Source of the DNA: Paenibacillus sp. J2TS4
GTDB lineage: Bacteria; Bacillota; Bacilli; Paenibacillales; NBRC-103111
Assembly (NCBI RefSeq): GCF_018403245.1
Contig: NZ_BOSH01000002.1
Coordinates: 558,001 to 622,000, forward strand
Direction: 5' to 3'
DNA length: 64,000 bases
Below are positions 16,269 through 24,349 of this stretch, one piece after another. The first letter of the stretch is position 1. Each line of letters begins with the position of its first letter. A program made the translations under genes and the position numbers. The notes under the pieces are model-generated. The model made no database searches and was not told the origin of the DNA. It saw only the letters and a program-made list of their open reading frames with translations.

Positions 16269-17084
16269 ATGGAGTGGAGAAACATTTATAGAGGCTTGCT
16301 AATAGGAGCCACAGATTTAATCCCGGGAGTAAGCGGAGGCACACTGGCTATTATGCTGGGAATTTATGATCGGCTGCTGGAAGCGATCAGTGGGTTTTTT
16401 AGCCGGGAATGGAAACGCCATATCGGATTTCTCATTCCGCTGGCTGTCGGAATGGGAACAGCTTTAATTTTATTGAGCCGGTTGATCAAGTATCTTTTGG
16501 CGCATCATTACGAGCCTACCCAATTCTTTTTTGTCGGTCTAATTATCGGCATCGTCCCCTTCCTGCTGAAGCAATCCGATGCTAAACGTAATTTTTCAAA
16601 GCGGCATATTATCATGATGCTTGTCGCGGTTGTACTGGCTGCTTCCCTGGCCTTTCTGCCAACGGATAACTCTGCAGAACCGATTACCAGTTTATCGTTT
16701 CTTACTATCCTGGGCCTATTCTTCTCCGGCTGGCTCGCCAGTATGGCCATGCTGCTGCCAGGCATTAGCGGCTCCTTCGTGCTGCTCCTGCTGGGAGTAT
16801 ATCCTACGGCGATCCATGCTCTTTCCGAGCTGAATGTTCCACTCATCGCCACGATCGGAGCAGGAGTCATCATCGGTTTTATAGTGAGCAGCAAAGGGAT
16901 CCGTTATTTGCTTTCCCATTATTCCCACACGACTTACGCTGTCATTATCGGCCTGATCTTTGGGTCCGTCGCGGTGGTGTTTCCCGGCTTCCCAAGCCAT
17001 ATAGAGACTATAGCTGTTAGTGCCGTTACTTTTGTTGCGGGTCTCAGCTTGGCCCTGGCCTTCGGCTCCAGAACCCGCCCATAA
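16269..17084 (+). CDS. DUF368 family polyprenyl-carrier-type membrane protein
   Basis: A 271-residue integral membrane protein of the DUF368 family. The diagnostic repeats are GATDLIPGVSGGTLAIMLGIYDRL near the N terminus and LLPGISGSFVLLLLGVYPTAI in the middle, an internal duplication typical of the family. Proteins of this family (PopT) have been implicated in undecaprenyl phosphate translocation, so a lipid-carrier recycling role is reasonable by family knowledge only. ATG at 16269 follows AGAGGACAGGATGAC; the frame is open 11 codons upstream but that part is hydrophilic and lacks a ribosome site. Monocistronic, followed by a terminator. Confidence 0.88.
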   Translation: MEWRNIYRGLLIGATDLIPGVSGGTLAIMLGIYDRLLEAISGFFSREWKRHIGFLIPLAVGMGTALILLSRLIKYLLAHHYEPTQFFFVGLIIGIVPFLLKQSDAKRNFSKRHIIMMLVAVVLAASLAFLPTDNSAEPITSLSFLTILGLFFSGWLASMAMLLPGISGSFVLLLLGVYPTAIHALSELNVPLIATIGAGVIIGFIVSSKGIRYLLSHYSHTTYAVIIGLIFGSVAVVFPGFPSHIETIAVSAVTFVAGLSLALAFGSRTRP

Positions 17085-17150
17085 CGGACTCATGCTCTAA
17101 TAACGAGGGAGTTTCTCAGCTTAGCTTCACCGCTTATCATTGCTTGGCAA

Positions 17151-17193
17151 AAAAGACAGTCAAACCAGCCTATGCGCTGTCCGACTGTCTTTT
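17151..17193. terminator. Bidirectional terminator
   Basis: AAAAGACAGTC / GACTGTCTTTT, an 11-bp perfect stem with a 21-nt loop, A-rich before and T-rich after. It lies between converging DUF368 and methyltransferase genes. Confidence 0.75.
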
Positions 17194-17233
17194 CTTAAAC
17201 TCAGCTCACTAAAGCATTGAAGACCTGCTTCAT

Positions 17234-18019
17234 TTACGGCATCTGCAAAACCGCAACGGAATATTGGTGCGGAATGACAAGCAGTACGTCGCATTTGCTT
17301 AAATGATTCTTTATTTCGGTTAGAATATCGTTTTTGGCAGCTTCCTCCACCGAAGTCATCCACGAAATCGTCCTCACCTTCCCGCACCATTCTTCAATGG
17401 AGAACGATAGATCGTAATCATATTCCCATACATCAATAAGCTGGAAGCCAGCCTCTTCCCACTCCCGAAACCAATGAACAGGGAATCCGCATCGTCTTTC
17501 CTTGGTCTCGCCCATAGCACCGGCCGGCTTCACCTCCACCCCGCTATCCTTGACGATTTGCAGCGTTTGTTGGGCGACTTCCGATAGACGGGGGACGAAT
17601 ACGGATTGAATAACGATTAGGTGTCCTCTTGGTTTAAGCAGCCGCTGCACTTCTCGGATAACTGCGGTGCGGTCAAACCAGTGCCACGCCCTCAAGGCGG
17701 TAATGACATCCTGGCTGCGGTCCGGCCAATCCACAATCTCAGCTTGTGAATGAAGGTACTGTATGTTGTACCCTTGCGAAGAATCCAGAGCTGCCGCTTC
17801 CTTAATCAAGCTCCGTTCCGGTTCAATCCCGACTACTGAAGCACCCTGACTGGCCAATGCTCTGCTGAAGATGCCGCTGCCCGAGCCCAGATCCATTACT
17901 TTCTTCCCAGAGAGCTCTACGCCTCTCTGCTTGAATTGTTCAAAGATGACTTGCGGAAGCTCATCGCGAAACTTGGCATAATCGCTGGCAACCTGACCAA
18001 AACTGACTTTTTTGAGCAT
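17234..18019 (-). CDS. Class I SAM-dependent methyltransferase
   Basis: 261 residues. Motif I VMDLGSGSGIF (about 41-51) binds SAM; motif II region VVGIEPERSLI carries the acidic ribose-binding residue, followed by DVITALRAWHWFD and LLKPRGHLIVIQSVFVP, as in the Methyltransf_11 group acting on small molecules. GAGGTGATTAAAGC precedes the ATG. No neighbour suggests a pathway and the acceptor is unknown. The short overlapping frames in this stretch are shadows. Confidence 0.87.
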   Translation of the reverse strand: MLKKVSFGQVASDYAKFRDELPQVIFEQFKQRGVELSGKKVMDLGSGSGIFSRALASQGASVVGIEPERSLIKEAAALDSSQGYNIQYLHSQAEIVDWPDRSQDVITALRAWHWFDRTAVIREVQRLLKPRGHLIVIQSVFVPRLSEVAQQTLQIVKDSGVEVKPAGAMGETKERRCGFPVHWFREWEEAGFQLIDVWEYDYDLSFSIEEWCGKVRTISWMTSVEEAAKNDILTEIKNHLSKCDVLLVIPHQYSVAVLQMP

Positions 18020-18174
18020 GCTTTAATCACCTCAAAGCAAGCTTACATCCACATCCATAAAAAGTAAAACTAATCATTTCTTTCAAATATATAAATTGTT
18101 TTTATGTGTCATGCTGCCAACCATTTCGCTGCGAGCTAAGTTTGGACTGCCGATCGCTGTTATCCCCGGATTTC

Positions 18175-18663
18175 TCATGATTTGACCCTTGAAAAGGTTG
18201 AAATCCGCTTAAACTTTATACTTGCCATCATATAGAGTACTCCACCAACCATCCAGAATGGCTCCCAGAAATACAAGCGCCAATGTATAGCATATATATT
18301 AAGCTCCATGTGGAGCCATCCCAGTTTGGCTAAGCCGATAGTTGTGAAGTTAGCCGCTCCATATAACAATAAAACTATTCCAGCTATCCAAGCGGTGTAG
18401 TATATCATTTTATTCCAGAGCCGGGAATGCCACTTTTTTAGCATGAATAACAGCAGCACTCCGCCCATCACCTTCACTATTCCGGTAAGCCATACCACAG
18501 GTAAGAAATCAGGATCTCTTTCAAGCGCCAGACGGTATATTTGACCTCCCAACGATTCCAGGCCCATCATCCCGCCAGCCGCCCAATAAAAACTCATTCC
18601 TGCAAAAATAAAGGACCATAAAGCTCCGGCGAAGACAGCCCATGTCCTGCTAATAAATTTCAT
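18175..18663 (-). CDS. DUF3995 membrane protein
   Basis: 162 residues with four hydrophobic helices. FAGMSFYWAAGGMMGLESLGGQIYRLALERDPDFLPVVWLTGIVKV matches the DUF3995 family, of unknown function. ATG at 18663 is chosen over the longer frame because the preceding residues are charged and AGAGG lies about ten bases upstream. It starts about 35 bp after the PAP2 gene stop and probably shares its transcript. Confidence 0.8.
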   Translation of the reverse strand: MKFISRTWAVFAGALWSFIFAGMSFYWAAGGMMGLESLGGQIYRLALERDPDFLPVVWLTGIVKVMGGVLLLFMLKKWHSRLWNKMIYYTAWIAGIVLLLYGAANFTTIGLAKLGWLHMELNIYAIHWRLYFWEPFWMVGGVLYMMASIKFKRISTFSRVKS

Positions 18664-18697
18664 AAGAGCTTCATCCTCTTCCTTCACAAGCTTGAGG

Positions 18698-19219
18698 TCA
18701 AAAATCAATAAAAAGAACAACCAGCAGCGCGGTTACCGTCCCTAAAGTTCCTCCCGCAACACAATCCGAAGGAAAGTGGTAGCCCCAGTAAACTCTGGAC
18801 AACCCGACCAGCAGAGCGAGTAGGATCAGCAGGATGGAAACAGGCATCGGAAAAAGAAACAGAAAAGGCGTGACAACCGCAAAAATGGCTGTCGTATGAC
18901 CAGATGGAAAGGAATAATCTTTAAGCGGAAAATTCCCTAATTTAACTTGCTCCAAAATACGAAAAGGACGAATTCGCTGGACCTTTTTTTTAATGAGAGT
19001 GGTAATGAGATGGCTGACGATGAGGGCGATCAGACTGTGCTTGCCCGCCCCCCTCCAATCTTCCGGAGCAAACCAAATAACGATCAAAGTGCACAGAATG
19101 GTAAAAGTAGCTCCGCCCATATGAGTTATCCATCCTAATAACCGATCCAAAAATCCGTTGCTGATTCTCTGATTGCACCACACAAACAGAGCGTGGTCGA
19201 ATTGTTTTAACCGTTGCAA
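18698..19219 (-). CDS. PAP2-family membrane phosphatase
   Basis: 173 residues with about five helices and the complete PAP2 catalytic signature: KKKVQRIRPF (motif 1), the FPSGHT motif (motif 2, catalytic His) and SRVYWGYHFPSD (motif 3). This is the layout of BcrC/YwoA-type undecaprenyl-pyrophosphate phosphatases and other membrane lipid phosphatases; which lipid is inference. The start is a TTG at 19217-19219, preceded by GGAGGTGA about ten bases upstream. It follows the DedA-like gene by about 20 bp, forming a membrane-lipid cluster with it and the DUF3995 gene. Confidence 0.88.
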   Translation of the reverse strand: MQRLKQFDHALFVWCNQRISNGFLDRLLGWITHMGGATFTILCTLIVIWFAPEDWRGAGKHSLIALIVSHLITTLIKKKVQRIRPFRILEQVKLGNFPLKDYSFPSGHTTAIFAVVTPFLFLFPMPVSILLILLALLVGLSRVYWGYHFPSDCVAGGTLGTVTALLVVLFIDF

Positions 19220-19241
19220 CTTAATGATTCACCTCCGGATT

Positions 19242-19829
19242 TCAGCTTTCGCTCTCCGGCGCTTTACCTTTCTTCCGCTTACGATAATTTCGTATGAACA
19301 GCCACACTGCGGTGATCAGAACACCAGCCAGCAGCAGAATGATTCCCAGCACTCGACCTACCATATGCTCCGCCGCTCTGCCATAGATATAGAACATGAA
19401 GCCGACGGCGTAAAACTTGACCGCACGCCCGATCGCAGCATAAACCAGCAGCTTCCACAACGGATAGTTCATACAACCGGATAAAATAGTAAACAGTTTA
19501 AACGGAATCGGAGTAAACGAGCCTATCAGTATGGCCGCTTCCCCATGCCGACGAAACAGCGCCGTGGCCGCATCCAGCCACTTCTGTTTAATGATTTTGC
19601 TCAAAACTAAATTTCCTGACGCCTTGCCAATTCCGTAGCCTATCGGCGTCCCCGCCAAACAACCGGCATAGCCCAGCGTAGCTAGCCAGAGGGCCGATTC
19701 CGGATTCAAGGCGCTTAATGATAACTGAAGAAATAAAGCGGGAATCGGAAATAGAATAGCGTCTATCATGGCATGAATAAACAGTCCCGCAGCACCGAAG
19801 TTACGCAAAAACTCTAATATTGCATCCAT
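19242..19829 (-). CDS. DedA/YqaA-like VTT-domain membrane protein
   Basis: 195 residues with a VTT/DedA fold: LFIHAMIDAILFPIPALFLQLSL, LGYAGCLAGTPIGYGIGKASG, the GSFTPIPFKLFTILSGCMNYPLWKLL segment and a basic C-terminal tail (RNYRKRKKGK). DedA proteins help flip lipid carriers or maintain the proton gradient; this short YqaA-type branch is less well studied. The ATG at 19829 shares its A with the stop of the upstream small frame (TGATG), a classic coupling arrangement. It heads into the PAP2 gene 22 bp later. Confidence 0.85.
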   Translation of the reverse strand: MDAILEFLRNFGAAGLFIHAMIDAILFPIPALFLQLSLSALNPESALWLATLGYAGCLAGTPIGYGIGKASGNLVLSKIIKQKWLDAATALFRRHGEAAILIGSFTPIPFKLFTILSGCMNYPLWKLLVYAAIGRAVKFYAVGFMFYIYGRAAEHMVGRVLGIILLLAGVLITAVWLFIRNYRKRKKGKAPESES

Positions 19830-20032
19830 CAAACCGTTTTCTTTCTTAAGCAACCTTCAGAATTCAACGGCTGGAGCACAAGCTTTCGTCCGAAGCTTAA
19901 CATATTGTCCTGTCCCGCGTCCATAGCTTTGGAAGCATATTTGCACGGAGCCGCCATTATGAGTCGAATCATCTTTGTCTGTATGGCGCCGAAATCGGTT
20001 TGAGGCATCTTCCACTTGTTTTCTTCTGGCAT
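19829..20032 (-). CDS. Small hypothetical protein coupled to DedA-like gene
   Basis: A 67-residue protein beginning MPEENKWKMPQTDFGAI, soluble, with four Met in the first 40 residues and no domain I recognise. ATG at 20032 lies eight bases after GGGGG. Its TGA overlaps the next ATG as TGATG, which argues for real translation. It could equally be a leader whose translation feeds the downstream gene. The overall evidence is modest. Confidence 0.45.
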   Translation of the reverse strand: MPEENKWKMPQTDFGAIQTKMIRLIMAAPCKYASKAMDAGQDNMLSFGRKLVLQPLNSEGCLRKKTV

Positions 20033-20303
20033 TTCCATGACCCCCAACGAAAAAATGATAGCCTCATTTTAATCGGATCTATCGATTTGCAGAACCGACT
20101 GACGACGAGACTTGATCCTAGACCTAAGTCGTGGACCCGTCTGGAAATAGATTACCTTTGGGCTGAATAGGACAATTCTCACCGGCCCCTTGCGGAATGG
20201 CATCGATGTTAGCGGTATAATTTATTCTCCTGTGTGTTCTCTGTCCATCCTTAACCGCTCTATGATAATATGTAGGAAGTGGTAGACGAGGAGGAATACG
20301 ATT

Positions 20304-21662
20304 ATGGAGCTGCTTATCGGCAAACGATATAGCTTGGTCAAGCAAAAAGCATCCTTAATGGATGGATTCTTATATAGCGCTAGAGATATTTCTTTGCAGC
20401 GGGACGTCTTTCTTTTTTTGACCGAAAAGCCTGGAGAATCTGCAACGGAAATTTACTTTCACACGATTGGGGAAGCCGCTCGGATCAATGACGAAAGATT
20501 CATCCATATTCTTGATGCAGGAGTAGATAAAGATTATATTTTTATTTCCTTACACGCTTGTGAAGGGTATCCGCTGCTCCACGATCTGACCCATCCTGGC
20601 CGAACATCGCGAGATATTCTCGCTTTGTTGTTTGAGCTGGGGCGGGGTCTGCAAGAAGCGGCCGAGAATGATATGGATTATTTTTCCGTCACCGCCGAAA
20701 ATATTTGGTGCCATAATGGCACGTATAAATTTATCAATTATTGGACGGAAGGAGCAAAAAACCGCAAAGGGGTCAAAGGACTCTGTATTCTTCTGTATCA
20801 GTTGAGTTCGCGTTCTGCAGAAATTCCATTGGATCTTCACAACTATGAACAGCAGCTGCGCGAGACGATGAGCGACCTGCCTATGCCGCATCGAGAGAAA
20901 TTGATGGCTATCGTTCGACGTGCTATGAATGGCGAAGAATCGCTGCCTTCCTTTTTATTTGGCCTGCACGATCTTATTGTAGGAAGTGAACAAGAACCGC
21001 GAACTTATATACCTAGCCGCAGCACGAATGAAAGGCTCCAGATGAAAGCGGACAAAGACGCCCCTCATTCAATGAAAGCTGCTGTAGAAGAGCCCATAGA
21101 AAATAGGGAAGAAGAGGACTCCGATAAGAAATCGACCTCTCCCACAAGGAAAATATTTATTGCCGGGGTTTCCGTCGTCTGTGTCGTTCTAATCATTGGA
21201 GTTTTCTTACAAAAAACGAAAGGAGACTTGGCCGACCCGTCCCCCTCTCCCCCGCCGGTGACGACGCCAGGACCAGATTCCACAGAGCCCCCCGCCATTA
21301 CGGATAATGACAATCCAGACGGCAGCTCAGACAACGGCGGACAGACTAAGGAGAAGGATAAGACCGGAGATGGGAATCAGGAAGGGCAACAAGATCAGGA
21401 AGATCCGCCAACGGATGCTGGTGATGAGCCAGATGAGGACGGAGCCGGCATCGATCCAGAACAGGCTATCGTTCCTGTCCCGAATCTGATTGGGCTTAGC
21501 AGAGAAGAGGCCGAGCAGACCGCTCTCGATAACGGGCTGCGTTACGAATATCATATCGAAAATAATGATGAACAGCCGCAAGGCAATGTATTTAAACAGG
21601 AGCCTGCGGCGGCAGAGGAAGTTCCGAAGGGAACTAATATTACCTTCTGGGTGAGCAGATAA
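20304..21662 (+). CDS. Pseudokinase-TM-PASTA membrane protein
   Basis: 452 residues. The N-terminal 210 residues have the outline of a Ser/Thr kinase (MELLIGKRYSLV start, a helical C-lobe), but the ATP-anchoring Lys and catalytic residues are missing: the loop expected to read HRDxKPxN is YFSVTAENIWC, and DFG is replaced by INYW. A transmembrane helix (about 279-296, IFIAGVSVVCVVLIIGVF) leads to a long acidic, Pro/Asp/Gly-rich linker and one PASTA domain (PVPNLIGLSREEAEQTALDNG to the end). PrkC-type kinases have the same topology with several PASTA repeats that bind peptidoglycan. This one probably senses the wall and regulates by binding. GGAGG lies ten bases before the ATG. Confidence 0.82.
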   Translation: MELLIGKRYSLVKQKASLMDGFLYSARDISLQRDVFLFLTEKPGESATEIYFHTIGEAARINDERFIHILDAGVDKDYIFISLHACEGYPLLHDLTHPGRTSRDILALLFELGRGLQEAAENDMDYFSVTAENIWCHNGTYKFINYWTEGAKNRKGVKGLCILLYQLSSRSAEIPLDLHNYEQQLRETMSDLPMPHREKLMAIVRRAMNGEESLPSFLFGLHDLIVGSEQEPRTYIPSRSTNERLQMKADKDAPHSMKAAVEEPIENREEEDSDKKSTSPTRKIFIAGVSVVCVVLIIGVFLQKTKGDLADPSPSPPPVTTPGPDSTEPPAITDNDNPDGSSDNGGQTKEKDKTGDGNQEGQQDQEDPPTDAGDEPDEDGAGIDPEQAIVPVPNLIGLSREEAEQTALDNGLRYEYHIENNDEQPQGNVFKQEPAAAEEVPKGTNITFWVSR

Positions 21663-21676
21663 GATTAGTAGATCCG

Positions 21677-21704
21677 GCTGCCGAATCGTATCGGCAGCTT
21701 TTTT
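21677..21704 (+). terminator. Rho-independent terminator
   Basis: GCTGCCGA / TCGGCAGC stem with a 6-nt loop and TTTTTT immediately after, 15 bp past the pseudokinase stop. Confidence 0.88.
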
Positions 21705-21758
21705 CTTTCGAGATTTACCTTCATCCGCGGTTCCAACGGTCTAGTTTCATTTGCAGCC

Positions 21759-22868
21759 TCATATCGGATTTTGTTTCTCATGCAGCTTGCGATTAATGAA
21801 CGTGTCAATGGCTGTTTTAATGACCGAGAATACAGGAACTGCGATAAACATGCCAATGATTCCGAACGTCCCGCCGCCAATCAGAATGGCCATAATGACC
21901 CATAGCGGGCTGATGCCGACCTTGCTGCCCAATATTTTCGGACCGAGGTAATAGCCGTCGAACTGCTGAACCAGGAATACAAACAGGGCAACCCATATAG
22001 CCTGCAATGGTGAGACGAATAATGTGATGATCGTTACGAAGACCATCCCGACTAGAGGTCCGAAGTACGGAATAACGTTCGTAATCGTGATGACGACAGC
22101 GGCCAGCAGCGCATGAGGCGCCTTCAATGCAAGCAGACCGAGAAAGCTGATGAAGCCGACAATTAGCGAATCGAAGATAACTCCGGCAAAGTATCTGGAA
22201 AATACTTCATCGACCCTTTTCACCGATTGAACGATTTTATCCGCACGCGCTTCCGTAAAGAGTGCCTTGAGAAGTCTTTGTGCCCCTACGGCCAGCTTCT
22301 CTTTATCTTTTAACATATAGATAGATATAACCAAGCCAAGAACAATGTTGATTAAAGTAGAGGTCAGCATAAATAGACCGGACGTAATATTGTTAAGAAT
22401 CAATCCAAGAATATCGCTTACCGAATTGGACAAGGAATTAATCATTTCCTGAGCATGGTCGGCAATCTGATATTTCTGCGCCCACTCATGGCTTAGAATA
22501 TTTTCCGTTATCCATGTATTCGTCTCCCGGATATAATAGGGCATATTGGACAGTAAGCGTGTAACGCTGTCAATGACCTTCGGAGAGACATAGGTAATGG
22601 AAACAATGATAAATCCAAGCACCCCGGCAAAAACGATCAGGATGCTGATCAACCTCTTGAACCGCAAGCGGTGCAGCTTCGATTCAATAAAATTGACGAT
22701 CGGTCTAAGTAAATAGGCGATGAAGAAGGCAATGAAAAACGGAGTCAGCAGCTTTAGAATGGACGAAACCCAGGTCAGTACATAACCAACGTTGTCGATT
22801 AATTTATATAACAGTAAAGCAATGATCAGAACGACAAAAAAATAGATTGTTCTTTTATATTTTAACAC
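21759..22868 (-). CDS. AI-2E family transporter (PerM-like)
   Basis: 369 residues with about eight helices. The C-terminal part has the family hallmark AVVITITNVIPYFGPLVGMVFVTIITLF and QFDGYYLGPKILGSKVGISPLWVIMAILIGGGTFGIIGMFIAVP, with a long helical segment in the middle (residues about 110-210). Such proteins are annotated as AI-2 exporters or sodium antiporters, but specificity is unclear for most. The start is GTG at 22866-22868, five to six bases after GGGGAGGG; the upstream ATG would put the ribosome site inside the gene. Monocistronic. Confidence 0.87.
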   Translation of the reverse strand: MLKYKRTIYFFVVLIIALLLYKLIDNVGYVLTWVSSILKLLTPFFIAFFIAYLLRPIVNFIESKLHRLRFKRLISILIVFAGVLGFIIVSITYVSPKVIDSVTRLLSNMPYYIRETNTWITENILSHEWAQKYQIADHAQEMINSLSNSVSDILGLILNNITSGLFMLTSTLINIVLGLVISIYMLKDKEKLAVGAQRLLKALFTEARADKIVQSVKRVDEVFSRYFAGVIFDSLIVGFISFLGLLALKAPHALLAAVVITITNVIPYFGPLVGMVFVTIITLFVSPLQAIWVALFVFLVQQFDGYYLGPKILGSKVGISPLWVIMAILIGGGTFGIIGMFIAVPVFSVIKTAIDTFINRKLHEKQNPI

Positions 22869-23107
22869 TAGACCCTCCCCATGCTTCATCCGGTCAGGCT
22901 TCCTGGAAGCCGGGCCCGTAGACTATGTATTGACTATACTTGATTCAACCCTTTATTTTCAACTTAAGGCGGACGCAACCTTCCTGCTGTTCTCATTCCC
23001 CTAAATCATTTCACTTCTTTCATCTCTCCACCCTCCTGCTAATTGGGTATAATTGTCGAAAGCGGAGACAAGCTATTCTTGACAAACATTTAAGGAGGCA
23101 GTTTTAG

Positions 23108-23692
23108 ATGGGCTTTCTTTGGAATGCTCTAATCGTTTTATTTTGCGGGTTTATCTTTCTAAGAATTCTGGGCAAAAAAACGGTTGCCGAAATGACCGGA
23201 CTGGAAATCATCACCTTGCTGGCGATGGCATCCGTCATGGGACATGCTGTGTCCGAGGACGGGTTATGGAAAACATTGCTCACCCTAGCAACTTTTGTAG
23301 TATTGCTACTAACCGTACAGTACTTGGCATTGAAATTCAACTTAATGGAAAGATTATTTATGGGCAGGGCTACACTTGTGATTAAGGACGGAAAGATTAT
23401 CACTAAAAACTTGAAAAAGCTGCGAATCACCGTGGATCAGCTGGAGGCGAGAATGAGAGAAAAAGGAATCGCTTCGTTCAGCGATGTCAAAACGGGGACA
23501 ATCGAAATCAACGGGCTGCTGGGCTATGAACTGATGAGACAGGCTCAGCCGGTAACCATTGGAGAATTGGAGAAGATTCTGGCCCAGCTTAACTTGATGC
23601 GGCCTAAGGAAAGATCGCAGCCAAGCATGAATCTGTTTGACGAAGTGATAAGCGAAGAGCACCGTCCCCCTATTCAGCCGGATTTGGATTAA
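23108..23692 (+). CDS. DUF421 membrane protein (YetF/YcaP family)
   Basis: 194 residues: three N-terminal helices (FLWNALIVLFCGFIFLRILGKKTVAEMTGLEIITLLAMASVMGH), then a cytoplasmic DUF421 domain (RATLVIKDGKIITKNLKKLRITVDQLEARMREKGI, then TIEINGLLGYELM). This matches the YetF/YcaP family present in several copies in spore formers; function is unproven, though related proteins influence spore-coat or germination traits. AAGGAGG lies nine bases before the ATG. A short variable C-terminal tail ends PPIQPDLD. Confidence 0.88.
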   Translation: MGFLWNALIVLFCGFIFLRILGKKTVAEMTGLEIITLLAMASVMGHAVSEDGLWKTLLTLATFVVLLLTVQYLALKFNLMERLFMGRATLVIKDGKIITKNLKKLRITVDQLEARMREKGIASFSDVKTGTIEINGLLGYELMRQAQPVTIGELEKILAQLNLMRPKERSQPSMNLFDEVISEEHRPPIQPDLD

Positions 23693-23735
23693 TGAGCAGT
23701 CGTCAATTTCTATATAATGAAAAGAGAAGAGATAC

Positions 23736-23761
23736 AAAAAAATCCCGGAGGGTTCCCGGGA
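23736..23761 (-). terminator. Minus-strand terminator after dps remnant
   Basis: On the minus strand TCCCGG / CCGGGA with a short loop is followed by ATTTTTTTG. It sits 10 bp past the stop of the Dps fragment and likely served the intact gene. Confidence 0.65.
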
Positions 23762-23769
23762 ATTATGGA

Positions 23770-23905
23770 TTAGGACAAAAACGCCCGCAGCATCCAAAGA
23801 TTTTTCTCCAGCTCGGCTTGAATATTAACCAGCATGTCCGCGGTAGGCCGATCCCCTGCATCTTCCGCTATGGCTGCGGCTCGCTCCAGGAGTGGTTGTG
23901 ACCGT
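23770..23905 (-). pseudogene. 3' remnant of a Dps/ferritin-like gene
   Basis: A minus-strand frame ending TAA at 23770-23772 encodes PLLERAAAIAEDAGDRPTA and then DMLVNIQAELEKNLWMLRAFLS, the C-terminal helix of a Dps mini-ferritin (starvation DNA-binding, iron-storing protein), with the conserved LEK-x-x-WMLRAFL ending. About 43 residues remain. Upstream of about 23905 the sequence belongs to another reading frame that starts at 24167, so the front three quarters of the gene are gone, including the ferroxidase site. A deletion that joined unrelated sequence to the dps tail is the simplest reading. Confidence 0.7.
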
Positions 23906-24167
23906 CATAATATAATCGGACCTTAGGGCTGTTATTTAGTTTGACATTAAACAGCTTTAGTGTCCTTTCGTCTACCTCCACTAACGTCCAAAGGTCTGCA
24001 TCCTGCAAGCCAAAACTTCTAATTAATTCCGTCTGTTCTATCTTTGGGATGCCGTTCTCTTCGTCCATCTCATTATACCAAACCCCGTAGTACTCCATAT
24101 TGTATTTGTTAAGCTGCAAGCGCGTATAAACCTGCTTCGTCTCGGAATTCCAGCATATGTAAGGCAA
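23868..24167 (-). CDS. Hypothetical protein reading into dps remnant
   Basis: 99 residues from a TTG at 24167 (AAAGGAGAG upstream): acidic, aromatic-rich, MPYICWNSETKQVYTRLQLN ... GLQDADLWTLVEVDERTLKLFNV. I do not recognise a family. Its last dozen codons (HNHSWSEPQP) are the dps remnant read in another frame, so the natural C terminus was probably replaced by the deletion. It may be a truncated gene or a chance frame. Confidence 0.4.
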   Translation of the reverse strand: MPYICWNSETKQVYTRLQLNKYNMEYYGVWYNEMDEENGIPKIEQTELIRSFGLQDADLWTLVEVDERTLKLFNVKLNNSPKVRLYYDGHNHSWSEPQP

Positions 24168-24254
24168 GGCCTGTACTCTCTCCTTTCATGGCTAAAAAGT
24201 TCTCCAAGCTGCTTTTCCTCCGGCTGCGCTAGCCAACCTGAAATTCGGATTTAT

Positions 24255-24286
24255 AAAGGCACCCCGCCATAGACGGTGGTGCCTTT
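24255..24286. terminator. Hairpin AAAGGCACC / GGTGCCTTT
   Basis: A 9-bp perfect stem with a further CCG/CGG pairing inside, 64 bp past the stop of the fused oxidoreductase gene (minus strand). The T tract is short on both strands (TTTATAAAT on the minus side). Confidence 0.5.
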
Positions 24287-24349
24287 GCTTAGCCATAACA
24301 GAACCTGGACGGTCACACATTAGGTCGCGCGCCTAATTCAAATCAGCCT

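Noticed and set aside
16073..16285. 70-codon minus-strand frame upstream of DUF368
   Set aside because: It overlaps the DUF368 start and ribosome site on the other strand and lacks any coding evidence.
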